Source: Candidatus Defluviibacillus avedoerensis (GTDB lineage Bacteria > Pseudomonadota > Gammaproteobacteria > Burkholderiales > Burkholderiaceae_C). Taken from it: 64,000 bases of DNA. Shown here one piece after another: positions 54,313-63,527 of this stretch. The position numbers and the translations under genes are program-made. The notes beneath the pieces were generated by a model, which searched no databases, was not told the origin of the DNA, and saw nothing but the letters and a program-made list of their open reading frames with translations. The number at the start of each line of letters is the position of its first letter. Position 1 is the stretch's first letter. The stretch lies in contig JADJBS010000004.1 of assembly GCA_016703665.1 (NCBI GenBank), positions 62,001 through 126,000 on the forward strand. Direction: 5' to 3'.

Positions 54313-55130
54313 AGATCAACGTCAACGGCCACAGCACGTATTGCTACACCGGCGGCAAAGCACTTGACCCTGATCAACCCACGGTCGTGTTCATCCACGG
54401 CGTACTCAATGACCACAGCGTGTGGATTTTGCAAACGCGCTACTTCGCCAACCACGGCTGGAATGTGCTGGCCGTGGATCTGCCCGGGCACTGCAAGAGC
54501 GACGGTGAAGCCCCATCCACCGTCGAAGAAGCCGCGGGTTTTATCGTCGACCTGCTGGATGCCGCAGGTATTCAATGTGCAGCTCTGGTTGGGCACAGCT
54601 GGGGTTCTCTGATCGCGCTAGAAGCGGCCTCCCACCTGGGCGAGCGCGCCACGCATCTGGCGCTGGTGGGTACGGCGTACCCGATGAAGGTCTCTGCCGC
54701 ACTCTTAGAGGCCTCGCAGAACAGCCCCATGGCCGCACTCAAGATGATCAACGTCTTCTCCCGCGCCACGCTGGCGGCGCCTCCGTCGGCACTCGGCCCA
54801 GGCACCTGGGTGTATGGCAACAGCATGGCGCTGGGCCGCCGGGTACTGGCAAGCAATCCCAAGGTCAATGTGTTCCACCGCGGCTTCAAGGCCTGCGACA
54901 GCTACGCAGGCGGAGAAGCCGCCATGGCGCAAGTGAAATGTCCGGTATTGTTCCTGCTTGGCAGTCAGGATCAGATGACCACCCCCAAAGCCGCACAACC
55001 GCTGGTCAAAGCGGCAAGCAGCGCCCATGTTCGCCATGCGACGGTCGCGGTGCCTGTCGGACACCACCAAATGACGGAAGCGCCCGAGGAAACGCTACTC
55101 GCTCTAGGGAATTTCCTGCATTCCAATTGA
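54309..55130 (+). CDS. Alpha/beta hydrolase
   Basis: 273 residues. Oxyanion region HGVLNDHSVW, nucleophile elbow GHSWGS with Ser near residue 97, acid near the SQDQM loop, and the catalytic His in GHHQM close to the C-terminus. ATG overlaps the metY stop (ATGA), so translation may be coupled. Substrate unknown; it is not a MetX (homoserine acetyltransferase), which is longer. Confidence 0.83.
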   Translation: MKINVNGHSTYCYTGGKALDPDQPTVVFIHGVLNDHSVWILQTRYFANHGWNVLAVDLPGHCKSDGEAPSTVEEAAGFIVDLLDAAGIQCAALVGHSWGSLIALEAASHLGERATHLALVGTAYPMKVSAALLEASQNSPMAALKMINVFSRATLAAPPSALGPGTWVYGNSMALGRRVLASNPKVNVFHRGFKACDSYAGGEAAMAQVKCPVLFLLGSQDQMTTPKAAQPLVKAASSAHVRHATVAVPVGHHQMTEAPEETLLALGNFLHSN

Positions 55131-55147
55131 TGCGCGTTGCACGCGAC

Positions 55148-57893
55148 TCAAACCGTGTGCTTTTTGAACGCAAGTACGGCCTGATCCCTCAGCGCCCCTA
55201 ACTGCTTCAGCACCCTGTCCGTCAACACCACGCCCCCGGGGCGTGTGTGGTCGGCATAGATAAGCCCCATGGCCTGGTTCTTCTGAAACAAGGGCAATAG
55301 GAGGTAGCAACCGGTTTGAAACGACTGACGATGCCACTCGGGGCGCTTTCCATCGCGGGTGCTGTCTGCAATCCAGGTGTCTTGCTGGTTGAACACAATG
55401 GCGGCAAAGGGGTCGTTAGCGTCCTCCAGCGAAAGCTGGAAAGCCGAAGCGTCGGGCTGAATCATTGGGCCAACCGCCATCCGCCCAGTCATCTGAGCGC
55501 TCTTGGTCTGGCGAAGTACCAACATCACTCGCTCAAAGCCTGTGGCCTCTTGCAAAGTCTGCAGCAATTGCCTCAAGACCCCATTCAAATCGAACTTGCT
55601 ATCACCCAGTTTGGACGCTGCACGCTCGATGCCTTGATTCAACAGCGTCATACTGTGCTGCACCCCCGCAGCGCCATGGCCCGGCACAGGGGGCACGACG
55701 GGCGAGGCCTGGGTGTCTGCTGCCTGGCTTGGATGCCCCAATCGATCCAGCTTGGGTTTGGCCACCATGCCAATGCGCTGAGCCAGCAGACTGCGCGGCA
55801 GATCTTGGCGCATGACCTGGCTTTGTGCCTGGAGCAGGTGTTTCACTTTCATGGTTGCCACATGAACGGCATGCTGAACCCCTCCAGCGCTCAAGCCCAG
55901 CGCGGCTGTATAGCGCTGTATGACCTGCTGCGTGCCCGCGGCTTCTCTCGGCGGATGGGTTTGCAACCAAGCATGGACCAATTCGCGCGCAAAATTGCCC
56001 AGCGCCCGCAGATATTCCGCCCGGGTGCGTGTGATAGCCACCGTGCCCGTGGGCTCACCCTCATCCGATTGGCCCAGTGCATACATGCTTTGCACCAAAA
56101 TGTCTGGCAGGCCCCATTGACGTGCGGCGCCTGTGGCAAGGCGTTCCATGCCAATACCCAGAACATGGCGTGCAGCGCGTTCTCGGTGCCCACTGAGTAC
56201 CGGCAACTGCTCAGACAAACCCAGCGGCGCCTGCCCACCCAGTGGCGCATAGTGATCAATCAACTGCCCTTCTCTGGCAAAGCAATGCGTGATCAGCATG
56301 GCACCCAGCCACTGCAAGCTGCCACACAAAAGCCTCCTCGCCATCGCGCTCGTCCAAACCCGACAGCTCCCTCGCCACGGTACCGCACCAAATCGCAATC
56401 AGGCTGTCGTCCAGCAGGCGAGCACGCTGCTCGGCTTCGTGTCCCTTCGCCATGGATGCCATTGCGGTGGCCGTACTGCGCACGGCCGCATAGCCCAACA
56501 ACTGGATGGCAGTAGACACAACACTGACACTGCCCTGCCCCAAGCCACGGTACAAGCTTGAATTCACCATGCGCAGTAATTTCAAACTAAGGCTGGTATC
56601 GCTCAACACCGCGTCGGACAAGACCGCTACTTTCTGCCGGTCAGACGATGCCAGCGGCAAGACCTGCCCAACAGTGGACGCGAGCATTGGGTAGTCACGC
56701 TGGGTTTGTACGCGTCGCAGCAGCAATCGCAGTTTGTCCAGTGCGCGTTTTTCTTGCAGGACGGCAGCACGCAAGGGCGTCGTGATCTCGGCTGGTGTTG
56801 GGGTAGAGGGGATCTGCGCTATTTCAGCTTGAGCGGCCGACGCCGGTGCTTGTGGTGGTGCATCCCCCACCGCACAGGGCGTTGCCCCCTCCAGTGCCGT
56901 CTTTTGCAATGCCGCCACAGCGGCATTCAACGCCTGCTTGGCCTCTGTATCTGACTTGCGCGGTAGTTGAGGCGTCTGCGGCATGGGTATTCCCATTTGC
57001 CAGTCATGCAAGGCATCCACCAAGGCGTCCATCGTGGCATACCCTTGCCTGCAATCGCGCGCCGCAGCCTGGTTCACGATCGAACGCAACTGCTCATCCA
57101 CCGGGTAAGCCAAGGCATCTGGCAAGCGAACATCCTGATGCATCAAGAACAGTACCGCTTTGTAGCCCATCTCCTCTGGCGCCGCGCGCTGACCCGTCAG
57201 CATTTCATACAAGATCAGGCCTGCAGAAAAAACGTCCATTTGCGGGCTGGTGCGACCATCCTGTGCATATTCGGGCGCCATGTAAGCAGGGGTACCCATG
57301 AGTGCCGCGCCGCCCAACGCATCCGGCTCACCAGCCGAATCCGCGGTGTGGGCCTGCTGAGATTGCTCGGCACCATGCACAGCGATTCCAAAGTCCATGA
57401 CCCGGGAATTGCCACGTCGATCCATCAAAATGTTCGATGGCTTGAGGTCGCGGTGAATCACATCACGGGAATGTGCGTAGGCAACTGCCTCCAGTGCCGG
57501 CAGCAACATGCGCACAGCAAGCGCAGGCGCCAGCGCACCTTGCTCCTTCAAAACATCTGCCAACGTGGGCCCGGCCACATATTCAAACACCAGGTAAGCA
57601 CCTGTTCGGCCACCGCTGGTGGCGTTATGCTGGGCAGGTGAAGCTTCACCCACTTCAAACACAGGAACGATACCGGGGTGGCTCAAGCGGCCCACGGCGC
57701 GGGCCTCGTTCAACAGGGCATCCGCTGTGCTGGCAGATCCGCGCAATGCCTTGATGGCTACCTCACGCTGCAACTGAGGGTCCAGCGCCAGGTAGACCAC
57801 GCTTTGAGAGCCTTCGCCAAGCTGGCGCAGAATCTTGAAGCGGCCTAAAAAATCAGGCTGACTGGCGGGGGCGTGGTTGGCAGGTGGGGTCAC
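55148..57893 (-). pseudogene. Ser/Thr kinase-HDOD-GAF fusion protein, frameshifted
   Basis: From ATG 57893: a Hanks-type kinase domain (residues about 15-300) with Lys48 (VAIK), Glu63, HRDLKPSN (147-154) and DFG (167-169). An Ala/Pro linker and a HDOD domain follow (RRVQTQRDYPMLASTVGQVLPLASSD and LGYAAVRSTATAMASM). The frame ends at 56256 just inside the HDOD domain, after GEEAF. Another frame continues CGSLQWLGAMLITHCFAR through the rest of HDOD and a C-terminal GAF domain (SKLGDSKFDLNGVLRQLLQTLQEATGFERVML...) to 55148. The shift is at four A on the plus strand (56328-56331, T run in the mRNA). One T fewer gives a protein of about 914 residues. Signal integration through phosphorylation and HDOD/GAF is inferred. 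Confidence 0.82.
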
Positions 57894-57901
57894 TTATATT
57901 T

Positions 57902-59155
57902 CTATAGCACGTCAGATAAGCGCATGGCGCGAAGACGTGCATTTTCCCAAAGATTCGTCAGCGCTGCATCGTCTGGCAGGAGCAGCCGCTGAACCAATGG
58001 GGCCAAGGGTGTTTGGCTCGGGTCGGTGATGAGGATTGCGCGTGGAACGGGTTGCTCTTCGGTCACCTCGATCAAGCCCACCCAGTCCAACTGGCGCAAT
58101 TGCTCAAGCACGGGCGCGAGCTGTATGGCATCTACCCGCAGTCGCGGCGCAAGGTCTTCCACCGCGATACCGGCTGGGTCCCCTGCTCGCCGCAAAGCTG
58201 ACTTGGCCTGCAAGGTTTGCATCAGTTCGATCGCCAGCTGAAATTGCCAGCCCGGTGTGTCCCCACGACGGGCCACGCCGCTCAGCAGACTGGGCAGATA
58301 GGCGGCCAACACGGCTCCCAGCAACACAATCACCCACACCACATAAATCCACAGCAGCAAAATTGGCACAGTGGCAAACGCGCCGTAAACCACTGAATAG
58401 GTCGGCACGGCAGACAGGTAGGTTGCCAGCAGGCGCTTGGCAATCTCGATTCCCAGTCCAACAAAAACCCCACCAGACAAGGCGTGGACCCACCGCACAG
58501 GTGCGTTCGGCACGTAATGAAACAGGGCCGCACTGCCAGCACTGAGCGCGGCAAACTCAAGAAACCCCAAAAAGAAGCGCAACTGACCGCTCACGCCACG
58601 GCCCACTCCCCCCACCAGTCCACCGGATGCCGTCATCAAGTACGACGTAGCGGTCAAGCTTGCCCCCAGGAGCAGCGGCCCCAGCGTCAGCACAGCCCAG
58701 TAAATCAGCACACGCTGGGCAATGGGTCGCAGTCGTTTGACGCGCCAGATGGCATTGAGCGTGTAGTCAATGGTGAGGATCAACAACAGGGCAGACACCA
58801 CTACGCCGAACAAACCAACTGCGCCCAGCTTGTTCGCCTGGCCTGCAAACTGGGTGAGGTAGCCCAGCACTTGGCGCGCGATGTTGTCAGGTACCAGGCT
58901 TTCCACTAACCATTTTTGCAGCACTGTCTGTAGTTTCCCAAAGATCGGAAACGCCGTGAACACGGCCAGCGCAACCGTGATAAGGGGTACCAGCGCCAAT
59001 GTGGTGGTGAAGGTTAAGCTGCTGGCGGTCAGGCCCAGATGGTCTTCGCGAAAACGCTGACGCATCGCCCAGGCAGTATTGCGCCAGGGAAAGTGGCGCA
59101 AAGTCTGGACGAATTGCTGCGCAAACAGCTTGGACTGGGTGGCGAACTTCATCAC
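57902..59155 (-). CDS. YihY/BrkB family inner-membrane protein
   Basis: 417 residues. Basic N-terminal tail, then about six or seven membrane helices (TASSLTFTTTLALVPLITVALAVF; VVSALLLILTIDY; LGIEIAKRLLATYLS with GAFATVPILLLWIYVVWVIVLLGAVLAAY) and a C-terminal cytoplasmic domain of about 130 residues. Old labels such as ribonuclease BN are not supported; function unknown. Eight bases precede the kinase gene, so it may be transcribed with it. Confidence 0.87.
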   Translation of the reverse strand: MMKFATQSKLFAQQFVQTLRHFPWRNTAWAMRQRFREDHLGLTASSLTFTTTLALVPLITVALAVFTAFPIFGKLQTVLQKWLVESLVPDNIARQVLGYLTQFAGQANKLGAVGLFGVVVSALLLILTIDYTLNAIWRVKRLRPIAQRVLIYWAVLTLGPLLLGASLTATSYLMTASGGLVGGVGRGVSGQLRFFLGFLEFAALSAGSAALFHYVPNAPVRWVHALSGGVFVGLGIEIAKRLLATYLSAVPTYSVVYGAFATVPILLLWIYVVWVIVLLGAVLAAYLPSLLSGVARRGDTPGWQFQLAIELMQTLQAKSALRRAGDPAGIAVEDLAPRLRVDAIQLAPVLEQLRQLDWVGLIEVTEEQPVPRAILITDPSQTPLAPLVQRLLLPDDAALTNLWENARLRAMRLSDVL

Positions 59156-59173
59156 CGCTATGATGCCACCGCC

Positions 59174-59602
59174 ATGACTACAAGCTCCTCCACCACGACT
59201 TTGCCGACTTCAGCACCCGCATCCACGCCAGCATCGGTGCCCGTTAACCTGACCAGATGGATGGCCGCTGGGAGCCTGCTGGCATTGATTGCCCTGTGCA
59301 TGGTCTGGGAGCTATGGCTCGCGCCCTTGCACCCCGGCGGTACTTGGCTGGCGCTTAAAGCCCTGCCGCTGTGCATTCCCCTGGCAGGCATCCTCAAGAA
59401 CCGTATGTACACCTACCGCTGGGTCAGCTTGGTGGTATGGCTGTATTTCACTGAAGGCGTGGTGCGTGCCTGGGGTGACAAACCACCGGGCAATTACCTG
59501 GCCATGGGTGAAATTGCCCTTTGCCTGATCCTGTTCACTGCTTGCGCACTGCATGTGCGCCTGCGCTTAAAAGCAACTCGCGTGACACAATCACCAACAT
59601 GA
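59174..59602 (+). CDS. DUF2069 domain-containing membrane protein
   Basis: 142 residues from ATG 59174; the longer frame to 59039 overlaps the divergent BrkB gene and is not family-like. Thr/Ser/Pro-rich N-terminus, then four predicted helices with LKALPLCIPLAGILKNRMYTYRWVSLVVWLYFTEGVVRAW typical of DUF2069. Function unknown. The stop overlaps the thyA start as ATGA. Confidence 0.87.
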   Translation: MTTSSSTTTLPTSAPASTPASVPVNLTRWMAAGSLLALIALCMVWELWLAPLHPGGTWLALKALPLCIPLAGILKNRMYTYRWVSLVVWLYFTEGVVRAWGDKPPGNYLAMGEIALCLILFTACALHVRLRLKATRVTQSPT

Positions 59603-60426
59603 TTGCGACCTCCAACCAATACGAGACCTTCATGCGCCACGTCTATGAGACGGGCACACCCAAGACCGACCGCACGGGTATCGGCACCAAGAGCGTGTTT
59701 GGTTACCAGATGCGCTTTGACCTGAATGAAGGCTTTCCGCTGGTCACCACCAAAAAGGTGCATCTCAAGTCCATCATCCAGGAGTTGCTGTGGTTTCTGA
59801 CGGGTTCGGGCAACAACAACTGGCTCAAGGAGCGTGGTGTCAGTATTTGGGACGAATGGGCCAAACCGGACGGTGACCTTGGCCCGGTTTACGGTGTGCA
59901 GTGGAGAAGCTGGCCCACACCCGATGGTGGACACATCGACCAGATTGCGCAGGTCATCCATACGCTCAAGACCAACCCTGATTCGCGCCGCATCATTGTG
60001 AGTGCCTGGAATGTGGCCGATCTGGACAAGATGGCACTGATGCCCTGCCATGCGTTTTTTCAGTTTTATGTGGCGCCGTCGCAGGTAGCTGGGGAGCCAG
60101 CAAAGCTCTCTTGCCAGTTGTACCAGCGCAGTGCCGACATCTTTTTGGGCGTGCCTTTCAACATTGCCAGCTACGCTCTGCTGACGCATATGGTGGCCCA
60201 GCAATGCGATTTAGCCGTAGGCGACTTCATCTGGACGGGTGGCGACTGCCATATCTACAGCAACCACCATGAACAGGTGCAACTGCAACTGAGCCGATCG
60301 CCCTACCCCTACCCGCAGCTGAACATCAAACGCCGCCCTGCTTCCATCTTGGACTACCAATTTGAAGATTTCGAAGTGCAGGACTACCAATGCCACGCCG
60401 CGATCAAGGCGCCCGTCGCCATCTAA
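59599..60426 (+). CDS. thyA: Thymidylate synthase
   Basis: 275 residues from ATG 59599. Catalytic Cys150 in LMPCHAFFQFYV; phosphate-binding DSRRIIVSAWN (128-138), SCQLYQRSADIFLGVPFNIASYA and GDCHIYSNH are complete. Makes dTMP from dUMP with methylenetetrahydrofolate. Next to folA, which recycles the dihydrofolate it produces; only 2 bases separate the two. Confidence 0.97.
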   Translation: MIATSNQYETFMRHVYETGTPKTDRTGIGTKSVFGYQMRFDLNEGFPLVTTKKVHLKSIIQELLWFLTGSGNNNWLKERGVSIWDEWAKPDGDLGPVYGVQWRSWPTPDGGHIDQIAQVIHTLKTNPDSRRIIVSAWNVADLDKMALMPCHAFFQFYVAPSQVAGEPAKLSCQLYQRSADIFLGVPFNIASYALLTHMVAQQCDLAVGDFIWTGGDCHIYSNHHEQVQLQLSRSPYPYPQLNIKRRPASILDYQFEDFEVQDYQCHAAIKAPVAI

Positions 60427-60428
60427 CA

Positions 60429-60923
60429 ATGACGCTCAAACTCATCTTCGCGCGTGCGCGCAATGGCGTCATCGGTAAGGATGGGGGCATGCCCTGGCAT
60501 TTGCCCGAGGACTTGGCGCACCTCAAACGCACGACCCTGGGATGCACCGTCATCATGGGGCGTAAGACATGGGATTCGCTGCCACCACGCTTTCGCCCCT
60601 TGCCGGGACGCACCAATATCGTGGTCACACGACAACTGACTTGGGCCGCAGAGGGCGCAGTGGTGGCGCATTCGCTGGCCGAAGCGCAGCGCGCAGCACC
60701 TGCGGGCGCCTCCGTATGGCTGATTGGCGGTGCCGAGCTTTATTTGCAAGGCATTGCCCATGCGACTGAGGCCGTGGTGACCGAAATTGAGGCTGACTTT
60801 GACGGCGACACTTTTGCGCCACAATTCGGCCCCGACTGGAAGGAAGTGACACGGGAGCGTCATATTTCTGCCGCAGGCTTGCCTTTCAGCTTCGTAACCT
60901 ACCAGCGCATTTCAGGAGATTGA
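60429..60923 (+). CDS. folA: Dihydrofolate reductase
   Basis: 164 residues from ATG 60429. Folate-site motif NGVIGKDGGMPWHLPEDLAHLK with Asp in the active site, NADPH region VIMGRKTWDSLP, and GGAELYLQG. An in-frame ATG at 60390 lies in thyA and is less likely. Complete and of normal size; classical thyA-folA pair. Confidence 0.96.
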   Translation: MTLKLIFARARNGVIGKDGGMPWHLPEDLAHLKRTTLGCTVIMGRKTWDSLPPRFRPLPGRTNIVVTRQLTWAAEGAVVAHSLAEAQRAAPAGASVWLIGGAELYLQGIAHATEAVVTEIEADFDGDTFAPQFGPDWKEVTRERHISAAGLPFSFVTYQRISGD

Positions 60924-60924
60924 C

Positions 60925-61527
60925 ATGTCCGGACACGGATTTCACGTACACGGCCCACACGACCATGAACTAGAGCATGCAGCCCAGGGTGGGCACGGAG
61001 GTGGTCATGATGAAAGCGGCAAAGGCATGATCGGGCAGATCGCCGTCGTGACTGCCATCATTGCGACTGTCGGCGCGATCTTTTCGTACATGGGCGGAGC
61101 CACCCAGGCCAACGCTGGCTTATTCAAAAACAACGCCGCCATCAAGAAGACTGAAGCCTCCAATCAGTGGAATTACTTCCAGTCTAAAAGCACCAAACAA
61201 TCCTTGGCGGAACTCGCGCGCGACATGACAGCGGCCGAAGCTGAAAAGGCCAAATACCAAGGCAAGATTGATCGCTACGAAAAAGAGAAAAACGATATCA
61301 AGGGCGTCGCGGAGAAGCTCGAAAGTGAAGCCACAGAATGGGACAAGAAGAGCGACGAGCAAATGCACCAGCACCATCGCTGGGCGCAAGCCACCACGGT
61401 GCTCCAAGTCTCCATCGCGCTGGCAGCCATCGCACTGCTGACAAAAAAGAAATGGCTGGAATGGGGCATGTTCGGCTTGGCGGGCTTGGGCATTGTGATT
61501 GGCGCACTCGCATCACTCCACATTTAA
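60925..61527 (+). CDS. DUF4337 domain-containing membrane protein
   Basis: 200 residues from ATG 60925 (AGGAGA at a good distance). An N-terminal tail has eight His in about 28 residues. A membrane segment follows (IAVVTAIIATVGAIFSYMGG, about 37-56), then a long charged coiled coil (about 75-140), then a C-terminal hairpin of membrane segments (VLQVSIALAAIALLT and FGLAGLGIVIGALASL). Start sits 1 base after the folA stop. Function unknown. Confidence 0.85.
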   Translation: MSGHGFHVHGPHDHELEHAAQGGHGGGHDESGKGMIGQIAVVTAIIATVGAIFSYMGGATQANAGLFKNNAAIKKTEASNQWNYFQSKSTKQSLAELARDMTAAEAEKAKYQGKIDRYEKEKNDIKGVAEKLESEATEWDKKSDEQMHQHHRWAQATTVLQVSIALAAIALLTKKKWLEWGMFGLAGLGIVIGALASLHI

Positions 61528-61620
61528 TAGCAAACTATTGTTTACTGACTTGCCAAAATAGGGAATATTTCTGAGGTTTCGCCTGTCTCAGGTGTGACGC
61601 AAAGAAGCTCCCTTTGCCGT

Positions 61621-61667
61621 GACCCAGTCACTATGATGGCCCCTGAACTGGGTCCATTATTTTTGGC
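61621..61667 (+). terminator. Possible weak terminator before the AtuA-like gene
   Basis: GACCCAGT (61621-61628) and ACTGGGTC (61647-61654) form an 8-bp stem with an 18-base loop, followed by CATTATTTTTGG. The stem is short and the loop long, so it may act as a leader structure instead of a terminator. Confidence 0.35.
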
Positions 61668-61702
61668 CCCTGTGTCTACGCAATACCCGTTGGAGACAAG
61701 CA

Positions 61703-63508
61703 GTGAATCAAGCAAACCAAAACAAAGTTGTCCGCATTGGCGGCGCCTCTGGCTTCTGGGGCGACAGCAGCCTGGGTGCCCCGCAACTCGTGGGCAGCGG
61801 CCAGATCGACTACCTTGTGTTCGACTACCTGGCTGAGCTGACCATGTCCATCCTGGCCGGTGCCCGCCTCAAGAAGCCAGAACTGGGCTACGCCACAGAC
61901 TTTGTCTCCGTCGCCATGAAGCAGGTGCTTAAAGACGTGGTTGATAAAGGCATCCGGGTGGTCAGCAATGCGGGTGGCGTCAATCCTCAAGGCTGTGCAG
62001 CGGCGCTGCAGGCTTTGGCTACTGACATGGGCTTGAGTCTGAAAATAGCCGTTGTCACAGGCGATGATGTCATGCCTCTGCTGCCCGCCCTGCGCGAACA
62101 GGACCCACCGGTGCGCGAGTTACAAAGCGGCAAACCATTGCCCGAAAAAGTGGTGTCGTCCAATGCTTACCTGGGCGCCATGCCCGTCAAAGCTGCGCTC
62201 GATGCGGGGGCACAGGTTGTCATCACTGGGCGCTGCGTGGATTCAGCCGTCACTTTGGGTGTGCTGATGCATGAATTTGGCTGGACGAGCGATCAATACG
62301 ATTTGCTGGCAGCAGCCAGTCTGGCTGGCCACATTATCGAATGCGGCTGTCAGGCTACTGGCGGCCTGCACACAGACTGGGACCGCGTGCCAGACTGGCC
62401 GCACATTGGCTACCCCATCGTGGAGTGCCGCGCCAATGGCGATTTCGTGGTGACCAAGCCCACAGGGACTGGTGGGCTGATCACCCCGGCTGTCGTCGGC
62501 GAGCAGATGCTGTACGAGATTGGCGACCCACGGGCGTACCTCCTGCCCGATGTGATATGCGACTTCACCGGTGTCATGATCACGCAAAGCAGCGACAACC
62601 AGGTCACGGTAAAAGGTGCCAAGGGCTCCGCCCCCACGCCGTTCTACAAAGTCAGCACCACCTACATGGAGGGCTTCAAGATCTCCGCCCAACTCACCAT
62701 CGTTGGGCTGGACGCCGCACGCAAGGCACAACGAACGGGCGACGCGATACTGACCCGCACAAGTGAAATGCTGGACAAGCTCGGTTTGGGTGCATTCTCA
62801 GGCATCAACGTCGAAGTGCTGGGGGCAGAGTCCTGCTATGGGCCCAACGCACAGACCTGCTCGTCGCGCGAGGTGATTCTGCGTGTCACTGTCACCCACA
62901 AACGAAAAGAAGCGCTGGATTTGTTTGCGCGCGAGGTAGCGCCCGCTGGCACGTCCTGGTCACCCGGCACGACGGGCTCTGGGGGTGGACGCTCATCGGC
63001 GTCCCCCTCGATTCGGCAGTTCGCATTTTTGATCGACAAAACCCAATTGGCGCCACAGGTGCAAATGGATGGCTTGACCATGGATGTGACCGTCCCACCT
63101 GGTCAGGCATGGACGCCACCACCTGCACCCCCTGCTTCATCCGTGAGCGCTGCGGTCAATGAAACTGACACGGTGGAGGTTCCGCTGGTTCGCCTGGCCT
63201 GGGCCCGCAGTGGCGACAAAGGTGATACATCCAACATCGGAATCATTTCGCGACATGCCGATTTGCTGCCCTGGCTCAAGTCGCATTTGACCGCTGATCG
63301 CGTTGCGGCCTGGCTCGCCCACCTCGTCAAAGGCCCAGTGACACGTTACGAAGTGCCGGGCATTGGCGCCTTCAACTTTGTGTGTGAACAGGCACTGGGC
63401 GGTGGAGGCATGGCGTCTTTGCGCAACGACCCGCTGGGCAAGGGCATGGGGCAGATTCTGCTGTCCATGCCCGTGAAGGTGCCAGCAACGCTGCTCAACA
63501 AGATCTAG
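61703..63508 (+). CDS. AtuA family / DUF1446 domain-containing protein (acyclic terpene utilisation-like)
   Basis: 601 residues from GTG 61703. DUF1446 core (VVRIGGASGFWGDSSLGAPQLV, IDYLVFDYLAELTMSIL, GGVNPQGCAAAL, GRCVDSAVTLGVLMHEFGW) covers about residues 8-450. A Gly/Ser/Pro-rich linker follows. The C-terminal AtuA-like small domain runs about residues 490-600 (VPLVRLAWARSGDKGDTSNIGII). The family name comes from citronellol/geraniol catabolism in Pseudomonas, where AtuA has no defined reaction. No other atu genes are visible here. Confidence 0.88.
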   Translation: MNQANQNKVVRIGGASGFWGDSSLGAPQLVGSGQIDYLVFDYLAELTMSILAGARLKKPELGYATDFVSVAMKQVLKDVVDKGIRVVSNAGGVNPQGCAAALQALATDMGLSLKIAVVTGDDVMPLLPALREQDPPVRELQSGKPLPEKVVSSNAYLGAMPVKAALDAGAQVVITGRCVDSAVTLGVLMHEFGWTSDQYDLLAAASLAGHIIECGCQATGGLHTDWDRVPDWPHIGYPIVECRANGDFVVTKPTGTGGLITPAVVGEQMLYEIGDPRAYLLPDVICDFTGVMITQSSDNQVTVKGAKGSAPTPFYKVSTTYMEGFKISAQLTIVGLDAARKAQRTGDAILTRTSEMLDKLGLGAFSGINVEVLGAESCYGPNAQTCSSREVILRVTVTHKRKEALDLFAREVAPAGTSWSPGTTGSGGGRSSASPSIRQFAFLIDKTQLAPQVQMDGLTMDVTVPPGQAWTPPPAPPASSVSAAVNETDTVEVPLVRLAWARSGDKGDTSNIGIISRHADLLPWLKSHLTADRVAAWLAHLVKGPVTRYEVPGIGAFNFVCEQALGGGGMASLRNDPLGKGMGQILLSMPVKVPATLLNKI

Positions 63509-63527
63509 CTTCTTCGAGTTAGCAGTC

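Noticed and set aside
53517..54596. A 359-codon open frame on the minus strand across the metY frameshift and hydrolase start
   Set aside because: Antisense to clear coding sequence on both sides, with no family resemblance and no ribosome site; a shadow frame.
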